Source: an uncultured Flavobacteriaceae bacterium
Lineage (GTDB): Bacteria; Bacteroidota; Bacteroidia; Flavobacteriales; Flavobacteriaceae
Length of the DNA: 64,000 bases
Reading direction: 5' to 3'
Assembly: GCA_937944485.1 (NCBI GenBank)
Contig: CALDYU010000012.1
Location: 1-64,000 of the forward strand
The notes below the pieces were generated by a model that searched no databases, had not been told where the DNA came from, and saw only the letters and a program-made list of their open reading frames with translations. The translations under genes were made by a program, and so were the position numbers. Shown piece after piece: positions 49,977 through 60,000 of the stretch. The first letter of the stretch is position 1. Every line of letters starts with the position of its first letter.

Positions 49977-52900
49977 TTAATTATTTAACTCATGAATATT
50001 AAGCGGACCGTTATTTTGAGTAGCGATTAAAAGAGTTTTCTTGTTTTGCTCTATAAGCATAATGTCTTTGATGTTCCCATTAAGTATGAGGCCAGATTTA
50101 GACCAAGGCATCACTCCATATCCATCACTCTGGTTTGAGATAAGTATTAACCCTGAATAGGCATCTAATCTTGGTGTTTCAACCTCGGTTTCATATATAT
50201 TTCCGGCAATTAGAGCATCTTCATAACCATCATTGTTTAGATCTCTAAAATGCGCGCTAAGTATAGGAAAAAGCTGCGCTTCTTGGGGGAGAAATTTTTT
50301 ATAAAAAGATCCGTCGCCTTTATTAATTAGGAGTACGGAGTTAAATTCATTTGCCTCAGCTTCATACGATGTTTTTAGCTTTTCACCGTAAATGTCGACC
50401 ATGTTGGCATTAGCAAAATCAGAATAGGTTTCGAATTTTTGTTGTATAAAGGGCATTTGTTGCGATGAACATTCTCGACCCCTTATCGGAACGTATGTTC
50501 CATTGTACTGTTTGCTTAAAACAATATCAGGAGTGCCGTTATCATCAAAATCATTTGCAAAAACTTTTAAGGGTTTCTTTTTACTTGCCTTAAATTTTAT
50601 ATTCTGGCCCACATTACCTATTAGGTAATCTGGGAAACCATCTTTATTTATGTCAGTTTCGTGAATTGAAAACCACCACCCTTTTGAGTCTAAAATTCCT
50701 TGTTGATCTTTCTGTCTTTTAAAAAGGCCATTTTCATTTTTAAATAATCCAATAGCACTCCATTCTCCTACAGCCATAAAGTCTTCCCATCCATCGTTGT
50801 TATAGTCCGTAGTTATTAATTCATTAACTATTCCAAATGTTTGGAGTTCGGGTACAATATCTTCTGTTATGTCCCGTAATTCACCATTATTATTTTCCCA
50901 TAAAGTTGAAGGAGCATATTTTGGATAGCCTTTAGGTACGATTCTGTTTCCTACAAGAATATCAAGATCTCCATCTTTGTCGAAATCAATGACATCAACA
51001 GATTTCCCACTTTTAGGATTAAAATTGAGAACTTCTATTGTAGCTCTGGTATAATTGGCATTGCCATCATTGAGGTAAAGCCTGTCAGCATAGAAAGAAG
51101 AATAAGGCTCAAATTCATTTCCTCCGCTTACCACAAATAAGTCTAAATCATTGTCATTGTCAAAATCAAAGAAAATGGAGTTCATATCTTCATGAGTTCG
51201 ATCTTCGATAAAAGCGCTGATATTTTTTCTGCTAAATTTTCCTGAGGAGTTTTGTAAGTATAATGCACCACTTTGTCCGGAAGCACCTCCAATGTATATA
51301 TCATCCAGCCCATCGCCATTGGCATCGCCTTTACTCATAAATGGACCTTGCACAGACTGCTTATAAGGAAGTAAAATTTCTTGTTCAAAATCATCATAAA
51401 AATTTTCTTGATGATCAAAATCAAGCCCTACTTTACGGCTTTTAGAAAATTTAAATACGGTCCTTTTCTTATCTTTTTTTAGTTGCTTGTATTCTTGAGA
51501 ATTTTTTTCATTAAATACAATGGTATTATTTACAGCAACATTGACTTGCTTTTCAATTTTTCCGCTGGGCCATATAACTAAGACAGTATCTACAATTTTG
51601 TGATGTCCTAAACCGAAATGGGCAATATTTTCATGAGCTGATCTATACCCTCTTACTCTTCTAGTTTCAACAGATTGAGATTGATCAGCATATTTAATCT
51701 GTACTTTTGCAAATGATTCTGATAATAGGCCTTTGGTTTTTATTTTTAGATAGTTAGCATTTTCTTTTTCTGAACTAAGGTTTTCGTATAGAAAGCAGTT
51801 GTCGTCAATATTATTAACAATAAGATCAAGATCACCGTCATTGTCGAGGTCTCCTTGGGCGGTTCCATTACTATATGACATATCGGCTATGCCCCATTCT
51901 TTGCCTTGTTCTTTAAAATTGAGGTTGCCATTGTTTTGGAAAAGAATATTTGGCAACTTCTCTGTAGGCATTGCATCATAAAGTTGTTGTTTCATTTCTA
52001 ATGGAACCCTACCCTTGTATTTCACTTTAGCTTCATAAACTTTACGTTGTAGATCATTGTCGAGCGCATATCTTCTGTAACCGTTGGTAATGAAAACATC
52101 TTTATCGGTATCATGATCGTAATCTGACATGAGCACGGACCAACTCCAGTCAGTATTTGCCATTGAAGTAGCTTGAGCGATATTAGAATATTTATTATTA
52201 CCATGATTTAGTTGAAGGGAGTTGTACATATATTGATGCTGAAACCCGGCTTTATTCACTAGATAATCAAATCTATTTACATTCATTGAGGCCATCAAAG
52301 TTTTCGAGCGTACATGGTCATTAGCGGCCATATCAAGTACGAATATATCTTGTTTATTATCATTGTTTATATCGGCTATATCCATACCCATTCCGTAAAA
52401 GGAAATATGATTGGTATATTCCTTTATTTTATCAGAAAATGAACCATCTCCGTTATTAATAAAGAGGGCATCTGGAATATAGTAGTCGCTAGCAATATAA
52501 AAGTCAAGCAAGCCATCTTCGTTTATATCTGATACAGTTAGGCCTAAGCCAAAAATTGGACGTTCAATCCCAGAAGATTGGGTGACATCTATAAATTGCC
52601 CGTTTTCGTTTCTATAAAGGTGAGAACTGTTAAAATATTGCGATTCCGCGTCTTTTTTCACAAGCTTATACAGATTGATAGGATCTACGCCATAGTACTC
52701 ATTCTCGTTCATTACTAAACAGTCTAGATCCCCGTCGTTGTCGTAATCAAAGAATACGGACTGTGTGCTAATGCCCATATCGGCTAAACCATATTTTTCG
52801 GCCTCTTCAATGAAGGTGCCATCATGCTGATTAATCAGAAGTAAATTTTTCCTATCTAAACGCGAGTTAGGTCCACCTTGTGAGACGTATATGTCTAGCC

Positions 52901-53351
52901 AATTATCATTATTGATATCAACAAAAGTGACGCCGTTAGACCAGGTTTTACCATTATTAATCTTTGCGGTATTCGTTATGTCGTCGAATTTGAGTTTACC
53001 CTTATTAATGAATAATCGATTATTTACTTGATTGCCGCAAAAGAATACATCATTAAGTCCGTCGTTTGTTAAATCTGCAATGCCTACCCCTGCACCATTA
53101 TAAAAGTAGTCGAAATTGAATAAGTTTTCGTTTGTGGCAACATCCGCTACAATGCTATTATTAAAGATTAATCCGCTCTGTTGCGCCGTTATTTTGGCAA
53201 AAACTTTTTGAGTTTCTTTCTCCTTTTTCGGAGAAGTTTGGTTCTTTGGGTTTTTTTGCGAGCAGGTGGAAAAAATAATTAGATGAAAGCATGTAATAAA
53301 AAATTTCAAATAAGGAATAATTTTGCTTATTCGAGAACCGAAGTAATACAT
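49977..53351 (-). CDS. VCBS/FG-GAP repeat lipoprotein with ASPIC/UnbV domain
   Basis: This 1124-residue surface protein has an N-terminal lipoprotein-type signal (IIFSTCSQK). It carries about 14 Asp-rich calcium-type FG-GAP/VCBS loops, such as DYDNDGDLDCLVM, DLDNDGDLDLIVN, DFDKDGDLDILVG and DLNNDGYEDALIA, making two propeller-like blocks. Between them, at about residues 560-640, is an ASPIC/UnbV domain (VRGYRSAHENIAHFGLGHHK, DTVLVIWPSGKIEKQ). Such proteins are adhesins or glycan-associated in Bacteroidota; a substrate is not shown. It is upstream of the arylsulfotransferase-like gene and downstream of, but separated by a terminator from, the SusCD operon. Confidence 0.9.
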   Translation of the reverse strand: MYYFGSRISKIIPYLKFFITCFHLIIFSTCSQKNPKNQTSPKKEKETQKVFAKITAQQSGLIFNNSIVADVATNENLFNFDYFYNGAGVGIADLTNDGLNDVFFCGNQVNNRLFINKGKLKFDDITNTAKINNGKTWSNGVTFVDINNDNWLDIYVSQGGPNSRLDRKNLLLINQHDGTFIEEAEKYGLADMGISTQSVFFDYDNDGDLDCLVMNENEYYGVDPINLYKLVKKDAESQYFNSSHLYRNENGQFIDVTQSSGIERPIFGLGLTVSDINEDGLLDFYIASDYYIPDALFINNGDGSFSDKIKEYTNHISFYGMGMDIADINNDNKQDIFVLDMAANDHVRSKTLMASMNVNRFDYLVNKAGFQHQYMYNSLQLNHGNNKYSNIAQATSMANTDWSWSVLMSDYDHDTDKDVFITNGYRRYALDNDLQRKVYEAKVKYKGRVPLEMKQQLYDAMPTEKLPNILFQNNGNLNFKEQGKEWGIADMSYSNGTAQGDLDNDGDLDLIVNNIDDNCFLYENLSSEKENANYLKIKTKGLLSESFAKVQIKYADQSQSVETRRVRGYRSAHENIAHFGLGHHKIVDTVLVIWPSGKIEKQVNVAVNNTIVFNEKNSQEYKQLKKDKKRTVFKFSKSRKVGLDFDHQENFYDDFEQEILLPYKQSVQGPFMSKGDANGDGLDDIYIGGASGQSGALYLQNSSGKFSRKNISAFIEDRTHEDMNSIFFDFDNDNDLDLFVVSGGNEFEPYSSFYADRLYLNDGNANYTRATIEVLNFNPKSGKSVDVIDFDKDGDLDILVGNRIVPKGYPKYAPSTLWENNNGELRDITEDIVPELQTFGIVNELITTDYNNDGWEDFMAVGEWSAIGLFKNENGLFKRQKDQQGILDSKGWWFSIHETDINKDGFPDYLIGNVGQNIKFKASKKKPLKVFANDFDDNGTPDIVLSKQYNGTYVPIRGRECSSQQMPFIQQKFETYSDFANANMVDIYGEKLKTSYEAEANEFNSVLLINKGDGSFYKKFLPQEAQLFPILSAHFRDLNNDGYEDALIAGNIYETEVETPRLDAYSGLILISNQSDGYGVMPWSKSGLILNGNIKDIMLIEQNKKTLLIATQNNGPLNIHELNN

Positions 53352-53429
53352 ATCTTTTAAATCAAGGAGTATGGTTGTACTAATTTATGGAATATATTAG
53401 AAAAGGGCTTGGTGAGGGTAGCAAAAAAC

Positions 53430-53459
53430 AAAAAGCCACTTCAATTAAGTGGCTTTTTT
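53430..53459. terminator. Terminator at the end of the SusCD operon
   Basis: A perfect 12-bp stem (aaaaagccactt with aagtggcttttt, 5-base loop) lies 22 bases past the last lipoprotein gene. Read on the minus strand it is followed by T-rich sequence, and it separates this operon from the VCBS gene. Confidence 0.9.
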
Positions 53460-53479
53460 AAAACGTAATATTATAAATA

Positions 53480-54424
53480 TTAATCTTTGCAGAAATCAAT
53501 AGCTATTGGGCCAGCTTCTACACCTTGATACCCACCAACTACATTTCCGTTAGGGGTGACAATTTCAAAGCCAATTTCACCATAACGATCTCCTGGAAAA
53601 AACCAGTCAGCTGATTGCGTGCCAGAAGGAATAGTGATGGTGCCTGAACCAGTCGACCCATCGTTAGGTGTACAATCACTTTCACCTAAGAAAGTACCAG
53701 CAGCACCTCCATAAGGAGAACACATGCCAATTTCGAGTACGGTACCATCATCTAAAGTGATAGTAATACCTGCACCACCTGAACCTGTATCAGTTTGCCA
53801 TCCATCTCCATAAGAGTCAGTCATGTTGACTGTCCAAACACCAGGTGTTGGAGGTTTCGGAGGGCATACAATAGTAGCGCTATATAAGAATGGCGAGCTA
53901 AAGAATGAACCGGTTAAAGTACCAGTATTATCAGCCGATGAAAATCTACGGCCATCTTTAAGAACCAATTCAAAACGAATAGTAAATCGGTCAGAACCAT
54001 CTACGTTATCATTAGAAATGGGTAACGCAGCTACTAATTCTGGTAAAGTTATAGCATATGTAAATCTAGGTAAACCAAATTCACCAGTTGTAAATGTCGA
54101 CGGATCTAATGTGGTTGCTAACGCTTCTTCAGTAGTAAAATCCGTAGCTCCGTCTGCAACAGAACGATCTAGAAAAGCAACCCAAACTTCTACCGCTTGC
54201 ACTAAATTACCTTTTTCTTGATCTTGAATTTCGGCTTCAACGCTAAAACTTGAATCTGTAGTTCCAATAGGAATTTCATCAGTAATTACATTGACGGTTC
54301 TCAGAATTGCACCTCGAGTAACATCTTCAAAGATTCCATCCACAACCTTATCACCTTCTTCACATGAAGAAATACTTAGTGCGGTTATTATTGCAAGTGT
54401 ATATAGTTGAATTGTTTTTTTCAT
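53480..54424 (-). CDS. SusCD-operon lipoprotein with DSYGDGW-type C-terminal module
   Basis: The 314-residue lipoprotein (lipobox SISSC) is the distal gene of the SusCD operon. Residues to about 190 match the neighbouring lipoprotein (DKVVDGIFEDVTRGAILRTVN, STFTTGEFGLPRFTY, DGRRFSSADNTGTLTGSFF). The rest differs: WTVNMTDSYGDGWQTDTG and Gly/Asp-rich repeats, a pattern seen in secreted marine-bacterial modules. It occupies the SusE/SusF-like slot, so it is probably a surface substrate-binding protein; the substrate is unknown. A terminator separates it from the preceding gene. Confidence 0.78.
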   Translation of the reverse strand: MKKTIQLYTLAIITALSISSCEEGDKVVDGIFEDVTRGAILRTVNVITDEIPIGTTDSSFSVEAEIQDQEKGNLVQAVEVWVAFLDRSVADGATDFTTEEALATTLDPSTFTTGEFGLPRFTYAITLPELVAALPISNDNVDGSDRFTIRFELVLKDGRRFSSADNTGTLTGSFFSSPFLYSATIVCPPKPPTPGVWTVNMTDSYGDGWQTDTGSGGAGITITLDDGTVLEIGMCSPYGGAAGTFLGESDCTPNDGSTGSGTITIPSGTQSADWFFPGDRYGEIGFEIVTPNGNVVGGYQGVEAGPIAIDFCKD

Positions 54425-54453
54425 AGTATTCTAATTTAAATGGTAAAATTGAA

Positions 54454-54480
54454 AAATGCCCACAAAAAATGTGGGCATTT
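54454..54480. terminator. Terminator or attenuator between the two lipoprotein genes
   Basis: A perfect 11-bp stem (aaatgcccaca with tgtgggcattt, 5-base loop) is flanked by A- and T-runs. It lies inside the operon, so it should lower expression of the last gene relative to SusC, SusD and the first lipoprotein. Confidence 0.85.
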
Positions 54481-54483
54481 ATT

Positions 54484-55416
54484 TTACTGTTTGGTTAGTA
54501 CAAGAGTAACATCCGCAGATCCTCCGCAACCTCCACCATTTTCGGTGAAAATTAGAGTAATACTAGAATCATCGTTGGGATCATACATGGTCGTAGTGCC
54601 AGCAGGGCCATAAACTATATTAGGAGCGGCGCATGCTAAACCAGTATCAAGATCACCAATTTTTACTTCATCACAGATTAGCTCAAAAGGAAAGTTTCGC
54701 GCGAACCCACCAAATTGTGGATATGCTGTAACAGCAATTTCTCTTGTTGTTCCACCAGTTGCTGTGATTTCAACATTTTCTTCAACAAATACAGTTCCAA
54801 AAATACCACCTGTTGTTTGTGTTAAGGCGTAAGTGCCCGTGAAAGCACCTTCGGGAATAGGACAAATAACGGTTGGTGAATATAAAAATGGAGACCTAAA
54901 GAAGGAACCTGTTAAGGTACCTGTATTATCACCCGAAGAAAATCTACGTCCATCTGATAAAACTAGTTCAAAACGGATTGGAAATTGATCACCACCAGTG
55001 ATATCTGCTTCTGTTCTTCCAACAAAGTTCAATAGTTCTGGTAAGGTTACAGAATATGTAAATCTCGGTAAACCAAATTCACCTGTTGTGAAAGTAGAAC
55101 TTTCAACAGTATCGAAAAGTTGCTCATCAACGTTTGTGCCAGGACCAATTTGCTCGGTATTATCTGCAAAACCAACATAAACCTCTATTTGGTTTACTAA
55201 GGTTCCTTGTTCTTGATCTTGAACTTCAAGCTCAACTATAAAACTACCATCAGCTTGACCTATAGGTAATTCATTAGAAACCAGATTAACAGTTCTTAAA
55301 ATTGCTCCTCTAGTGACATCTTCAAAAATGCCATCAACTACTTTATCAGCTTCCCCACAAGAGTTAAAGGCTGATAAAACCAAGGCTAAAAGCCCAATAA
55401 ATGTATATTTTTTCAT
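54484..55416 (-). CDS. SusCD-operon lipoprotein, paralog with different C-terminal module
   Basis: The 310-residue lipoprotein (lipobox AFNSC) follows SusD by 15 bases. It shares the N-terminal half with the next gene (DKVVDGIFEDVTRGAILRTVN, TFTTGEFGLPRFTYSVTLPEL, FELVLSDGRRFSSGDNTGT). The last about 120 residues are unrelated to that paralog and form a lipocalin-like or beta-sandwich stretch (GAFTGTYALTQTTGGIFGT, FPFELICDEVKIGD, SITLIFTENGGGCGG). A role as a SusE-like surface binding protein is inferred from position and lipidation. Confidence 0.8.
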   Translation of the reverse strand: MKKYTFIGLLALVLSAFNSCGEADKVVDGIFEDVTRGAILRTVNLVSNELPIGQADGSFIVELEVQDQEQGTLVNQIEVYVGFADNTEQIGPGTNVDEQLFDTVESSTFTTGEFGLPRFTYSVTLPELLNFVGRTEADITGGDQFPIRFELVLSDGRRFSSGDNTGTLTGSFFRSPFLYSPTVICPIPEGAFTGTYALTQTTGGIFGTVFVEENVEITATGGTTREIAVTAYPQFGGFARNFPFELICDEVKIGDLDTGLACAAPNIVYGPAGTTTMYDPNDDSSITLIFTENGGGCGGSADVTLVLTKQ

Positions 55417-55431
55417 TTCAGTCTTTATATT

Positions 55432-57069
55432 TTAGTTGGCAGGTGGAAACGTAGGAGATGCTGGATTAGTATCCCAGAAAACCTGCGTTGTTAAATCCGC
55501 ACGCTGTGTTAAATTAGCATTTGTTGTTACCTCATTTTGAGGATACAAAAATGTTCTTGGGAATGGACCTGGATCTAATTCCCAATTTGGAGACAAAGTA
55601 GTCGGAAACCCTGTTCTTCTATAATAGTTGTATGCTTCCGCACCACCTCCATATAAGGCAATCCAATATTGCTCAGCAAAGATATTTTCCTTGTCATCGC
55701 CAGTAGCTGCATTAAAGTCAGCAATAGTAGCTGTCACGTAATCAGAAACATCCATAGCAGTTGGTGCAACTGATCCATCAGCATTTCCATCTAAAGCAAT
55801 GAAACTTGCTGCTTTAGCAATGGATTTTTCCATACCCGCTTGCAAGAAAGGAGCAGCATCTCCACCTGTCGCAATTGCGTTTTGCCCTCTCCAAAAATCG
55901 ACATAAGAGGCAAGTAGAATAGGTTCAACACCTGCACCTCCACCACCTAGGCCTAAACCAACGTTGGCAAAAGAATTATCATCAAAACGACCGCCGGCTG
56001 GGTAAACCCCTGAAGCAACTTTTAAGAAACCATCTGGTGGAATACCTTCATCATTACCATGTGATCTTCCCCAATATCCTTGTTCAATAGAACAATAAAT
56101 AAAACCAGCATAATGAGCTGGAGGAACAGCTAGGCTACAAGCAAGTGTTTCTTCATCTTCTGGAGCGTCTGCACCTGGAGTAGCATCTTCCTGACGATAG
56201 AAATAATACCTTAAACGAGGATCATTTCTTTGTAACATATTATTCATTAACCAGTTAGACTCATAACCGCCCGCACCAGTTGGTGTATAGTCGCCAGCAT
56301 AGCTAGGATGACGTGTATCTGGTTGAAGCTCTCTAGTTCCATATGTGAATTGCATATCATCTGCAGTATCACTAATGTAATTATCAGCAGCGATAAGACT
56401 ATTAAAAGTGGCAGAATCACCAGTAGTAATTGCGGCCTTCAATCTAACGGTATTAATAAATCTAATCCACTTTGCTGTATCACCAGCGTAATAAAAATCT
56501 GTGGCACCATTAGTAGCTGGTCCAGAACTTAATAGACTTTCAGCTTCATCTAAAAGTGCTAGAGCACCAGCGTACACTGAAGGGCCGTCATCTAAAAGAG
56601 GAGCAGGAAATTCAGCTGGATTACCCGCTTGGCTCAACGCCGCCTCACCAATATAATCAACTAGTAATAGCAAACTATGAGCTTTCATAGCTTGACCGAT
56701 ACCTACATGAAAATTAAAATTTCCATTACCAACTTCACTATTGTTAATGTCAATAATAGCTTGTGTATTCAAAAAGAGATTACTATAAGTTGTACTCCAT
56801 ACACCACTCATCGTGGCACTTGAGAAGTTGTTGAAATAGTTTCTACCAAACATGTAATCTATTCGAGTTAATTGAGAACCTAAATTATTGAAGGTTGTCA
56901 TATTATTTCGATATCCAAATTGAATAGAGTTAAGTAATAAATTTGGATCTGCCTGATTCGGTGATAAGGCATTCGGACTAACCGTTAGGTCGAGTTCCGT
57001 TGTTTCACACGAATTCAACACTGAACCCGTGATAAAAGCAATCATTAATATTTTTACTAATTTTTTCAT
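55432..57069 (-). CDS. SusD/RagB-family nutrient-binding lipoprotein (SusD-like_2)
   Basis: This 545-residue lipoprotein (lipobox VLNSC) is the lid of the SusCD importer. Typical SusD-like_2 features are the start NSCETTELDLTVSPNALSP, helical TPR-like segments (HVGIGQAMKAHSLLLLVDYIG, DFYYAGDTAKWIRFINTVRLKAAI) and the closing IFAEQYWIALYGGGAEAYNYYRRTG. It captures oligomers and passes them to SusC. It lies 28 bases below SusC and 15 bases above the first lipoprotein gene. Substrate cannot be inferred, as no glycoside hydrolase is adjacent. Confidence 0.93.
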   Translation of the reverse strand: MKKLVKILMIAFITGSVLNSCETTELDLTVSPNALSPNQADPNLLLNSIQFGYRNNMTTFNNLGSQLTRIDYMFGRNYFNNFSSATMSGVWSTTYSNLFLNTQAIIDINNSEVGNGNFNFHVGIGQAMKAHSLLLLVDYIGEAALSQAGNPAEFPAPLLDDGPSVYAGALALLDEAESLLSSGPATNGATDFYYAGDTAKWIRFINTVRLKAAITTGDSATFNSLIAADNYISDTADDMQFTYGTRELQPDTRHPSYAGDYTPTGAGGYESNWLMNNMLQRNDPRLRYYFYRQEDATPGADAPEDEETLACSLAVPPAHYAGFIYCSIEQGYWGRSHGNDEGIPPDGFLKVASGVYPAGGRFDDNSFANVGLGLGGGGAGVEPILLASYVDFWRGQNAIATGGDAAPFLQAGMEKSIAKAASFIALDGNADGSVAPTAMDVSDYVTATIADFNAATGDDKENIFAEQYWIALYGGGAEAYNYYRRTGFPTTLSPNWELDPGPFPRTFLYPQNEVTTNANLTQRADLTTQVFWDTNPASPTFPPAN

Positions 57070-57097
57070 AATAATTCTGTATAATTTATATCGTTTT

Positions 57098-60000
57098 CTA
57101 GAATGATGCTCTTAAGCTAATACCAAAACGTCTTGCGCTAGGTCCATTTAAGAAGTCAAAACCTTGACTGTTACCTACACCTGCACCTTGAACGTTTGGA
57201 TCAAAGTTGGCGCCATCTGGAGTATTATAAGCATCATACCAAAGGTTAAAGCCTTGAGCAGTTACTGTAAGTGATCCAAAAGGAGTTTTATCTAAGAACT
57301 TAGATGGAAAACTATATCCTAGCGATAATTCTTGCAAGCGTACAACAGAACCATCATAAACTTTAGCTTCTGCAGGGCCAAATAGAATATTACTAAAATA
57401 ATAGGTAGAGTTGTTAATCTGTCTATTATTAGGTACGCCATCGCTACCCTGAACTACACCTGGTAAGATATACGTATCTTCTCTATTTAGTGTTTCAGTT
57501 ATAAGTCCACGTCCTAATAAAGTAGCAATAGTACTTGATAAGATGTCACCACCTTTGATATGGCTTATTTGGAATCCAAGGTTCCAATTCTTATATGATA
57601 ATGAATTTATTATATTCATTACATAATCAGGGTTAGGATTACCAATTACAGGAACATTTCCATCGCGATCAACAGAGGTGTTTACATAATTACCACCACC
57701 ATCAACTTCAAGACGCCCTTGTGCATCTCTACTAAAGGCCGTACCTACAAGTGCGCCTAATTGCTCCCCTTCGATAGATGCGTTACCGCCTAAAAATAAG
57801 GCTCCACTTCCAGCATATATAATAATATCTTGCTCTTGTTCGGTAACTATAAATTTGCTTGTAGTGAAGTTTGCACGAGTATTCCAATTGAACCCACCGC
57901 TTTCATCACTTCTAAACCAATCAACACCTAAATCAGCTTCAATACCATCACCTTCAATTTTACCAACATTACTTTGAGTAGAAGTAAAGCCAGTAGATGG
58001 TGATAAAGGCTCATTTACAATTAAGTTTTTGGTCGTTCTATCAAAATAAGTGAAATCTAAAGAAACACGGTTATCTAAGAATTTAGATTCAAAACCAACT
58101 TCGATTTCTGAAAGTAATTCAGGTTTTAAATCTGGATTAGCTCTCACAGAAGAAATACTGTTCGTTGTAATTTCTCCACCTTCACCAAATACCTGTGTAT
58201 TTTGATTAGCCGTACCAAGAGTTGGGAATAAACCTAAACCTGGAAAGGTTGCCGATTGCCCAATACCTGCTCTTATTTTCAGAAAGTTTAAACCTTTTTG
58301 AGATTTAAGGCCTGAAAATGATGCTGTAGGTAACCAAGCTAAACTGGCTGAAGGATATGTTTGACTGTTATTCTCTGTAGCTAAATTTGATACCCAATCT
58401 GTACGTGTTGAAGCAGTCAAGAATAATTGATTGTCATAATCTAAAGTGGCTTGTCCTAAGATACCAGCAATATTTCTTTTCGCAGAAAATTGAATTGGGC
58501 TCTGGTTAGAAAAATTAAAATGTCTTTGAACACCAAATACAATTTGACCAGTACTTGCAACACCTTGCACATCAAATTCAGTAGATCTTGTTGTAGCACC
58601 TACATTAAAAGTCATACCTAATTTTTCAGATAGATCATAATTACCATTAAGTGCTAAATAATGATCCCAAATGGTGTTGTTATTATCAAAAGTGTTTAGA
58701 AATCCAAAAATAGCTTGTGTAAATTGAACTCCTCCTCTGTTTGAAGATTGCGTATTTCTTTCATTATAAAAATCTAAACCAGCACGATAGGTTAGGTTTA
58801 AATGCTCATTAAGATTGTATTGTAACGAGGCATTCCAGAAGAAACGATTCGTTAATTGACGATACTTAACGTTTTTCGAAGTCCAACGCGGATTGATTAT
58901 ACTATTGTTCTGACGATAGTAAACACTTGAACCATCAATAGGGTTTTCAAAAGGTAATCCATTTAAATCTACAGATCTTGGCGTAAAGAATACAGCTCCA
59001 AAAACAGAAAGACCAGTAGTACCATTACCACGGCTCGCTGCAATAGGAGGAGACTTATAATCTGACCTACTAAAGTTCATTGTTGCACTTACGGTAAACT
59101 TATTCGAAAGTTTAGACCGTCCACCAACTGAAACATTAGTTCTTCTCAACGAGTTGCCAGGAACGAAACCTTCATCATCTAAAAGACCCATGTTTACATT
59201 ATACGTCGTATTCCCGTCTTGAGAAGCTCCATTAATATTAATTGAAGTGTTGGCAATACTACCATCAGTTAGAAAGTTTTCTAAATTCGTGTAAGGTCTC
59301 CAATCATATCGCGCTCCTTGAAATTCAGGAAATGCAGCTCTAATAGAAGCTACCCCAGTAGTAGAATAAGGATGCTCAAGCGTACCGTTAGCATCTATAG
59401 CAGGTTGATTACCCCAACCAGACACACCACCTTCATCAAAACTTGGTCCCCAGTTACTAAAGAACCAACCAAACGATTGGTCGAAACCATTACCATATTG
59501 ATTTTGATAATCAGGCGTCGAAGCCATTTGATTAACAAAATAAGATTGATTTACAGTAATTTCGGTTTTCTTTGCACCACCTGAAGAAGCTCCAGCTTTA
59601 GTTGTAATAAGGATAACCCCGTTCTTACCTTGTGATCCATAAAGAGTAGCTGCAGCAAGACCTTTTAACACTTCTACCTTTGCAATATTATTAGGATCTA
59701 AATCTAAAAATCTAGAAGAACCAGTATTTCCAGAAATAAAACTTCCTGCATTGGTATCACTACTAAAAGGAACTCCATCCACTATAAATAGAGCTTGGTT
59801 ACTTCCACTAAAGGAACTTAAACCTCGAATTACAACGTTGGTTGCAGAACCAGACATACCACCTGCAGAGGTAATTTGCACCCCAGAAGCTTTTCCTGAA
59901 AGTACACGGGCAACATCACCGTCTGCTCTAGACTCTAAATCTTCAGAGCCAACAGAAGATACCGCAAAACCAAGAGCTTTTTTCTCTCGCTTAATACCTT

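Noticed and set aside
53823-54221. 132-codon plus-strand ORF inside a lipoprotein gene
   Set aside because: It is antisense to the conserved N-terminal half shared by both paralogs; a matching shadow (54998-55180) appears in the paralog, as expected from shared sequence.
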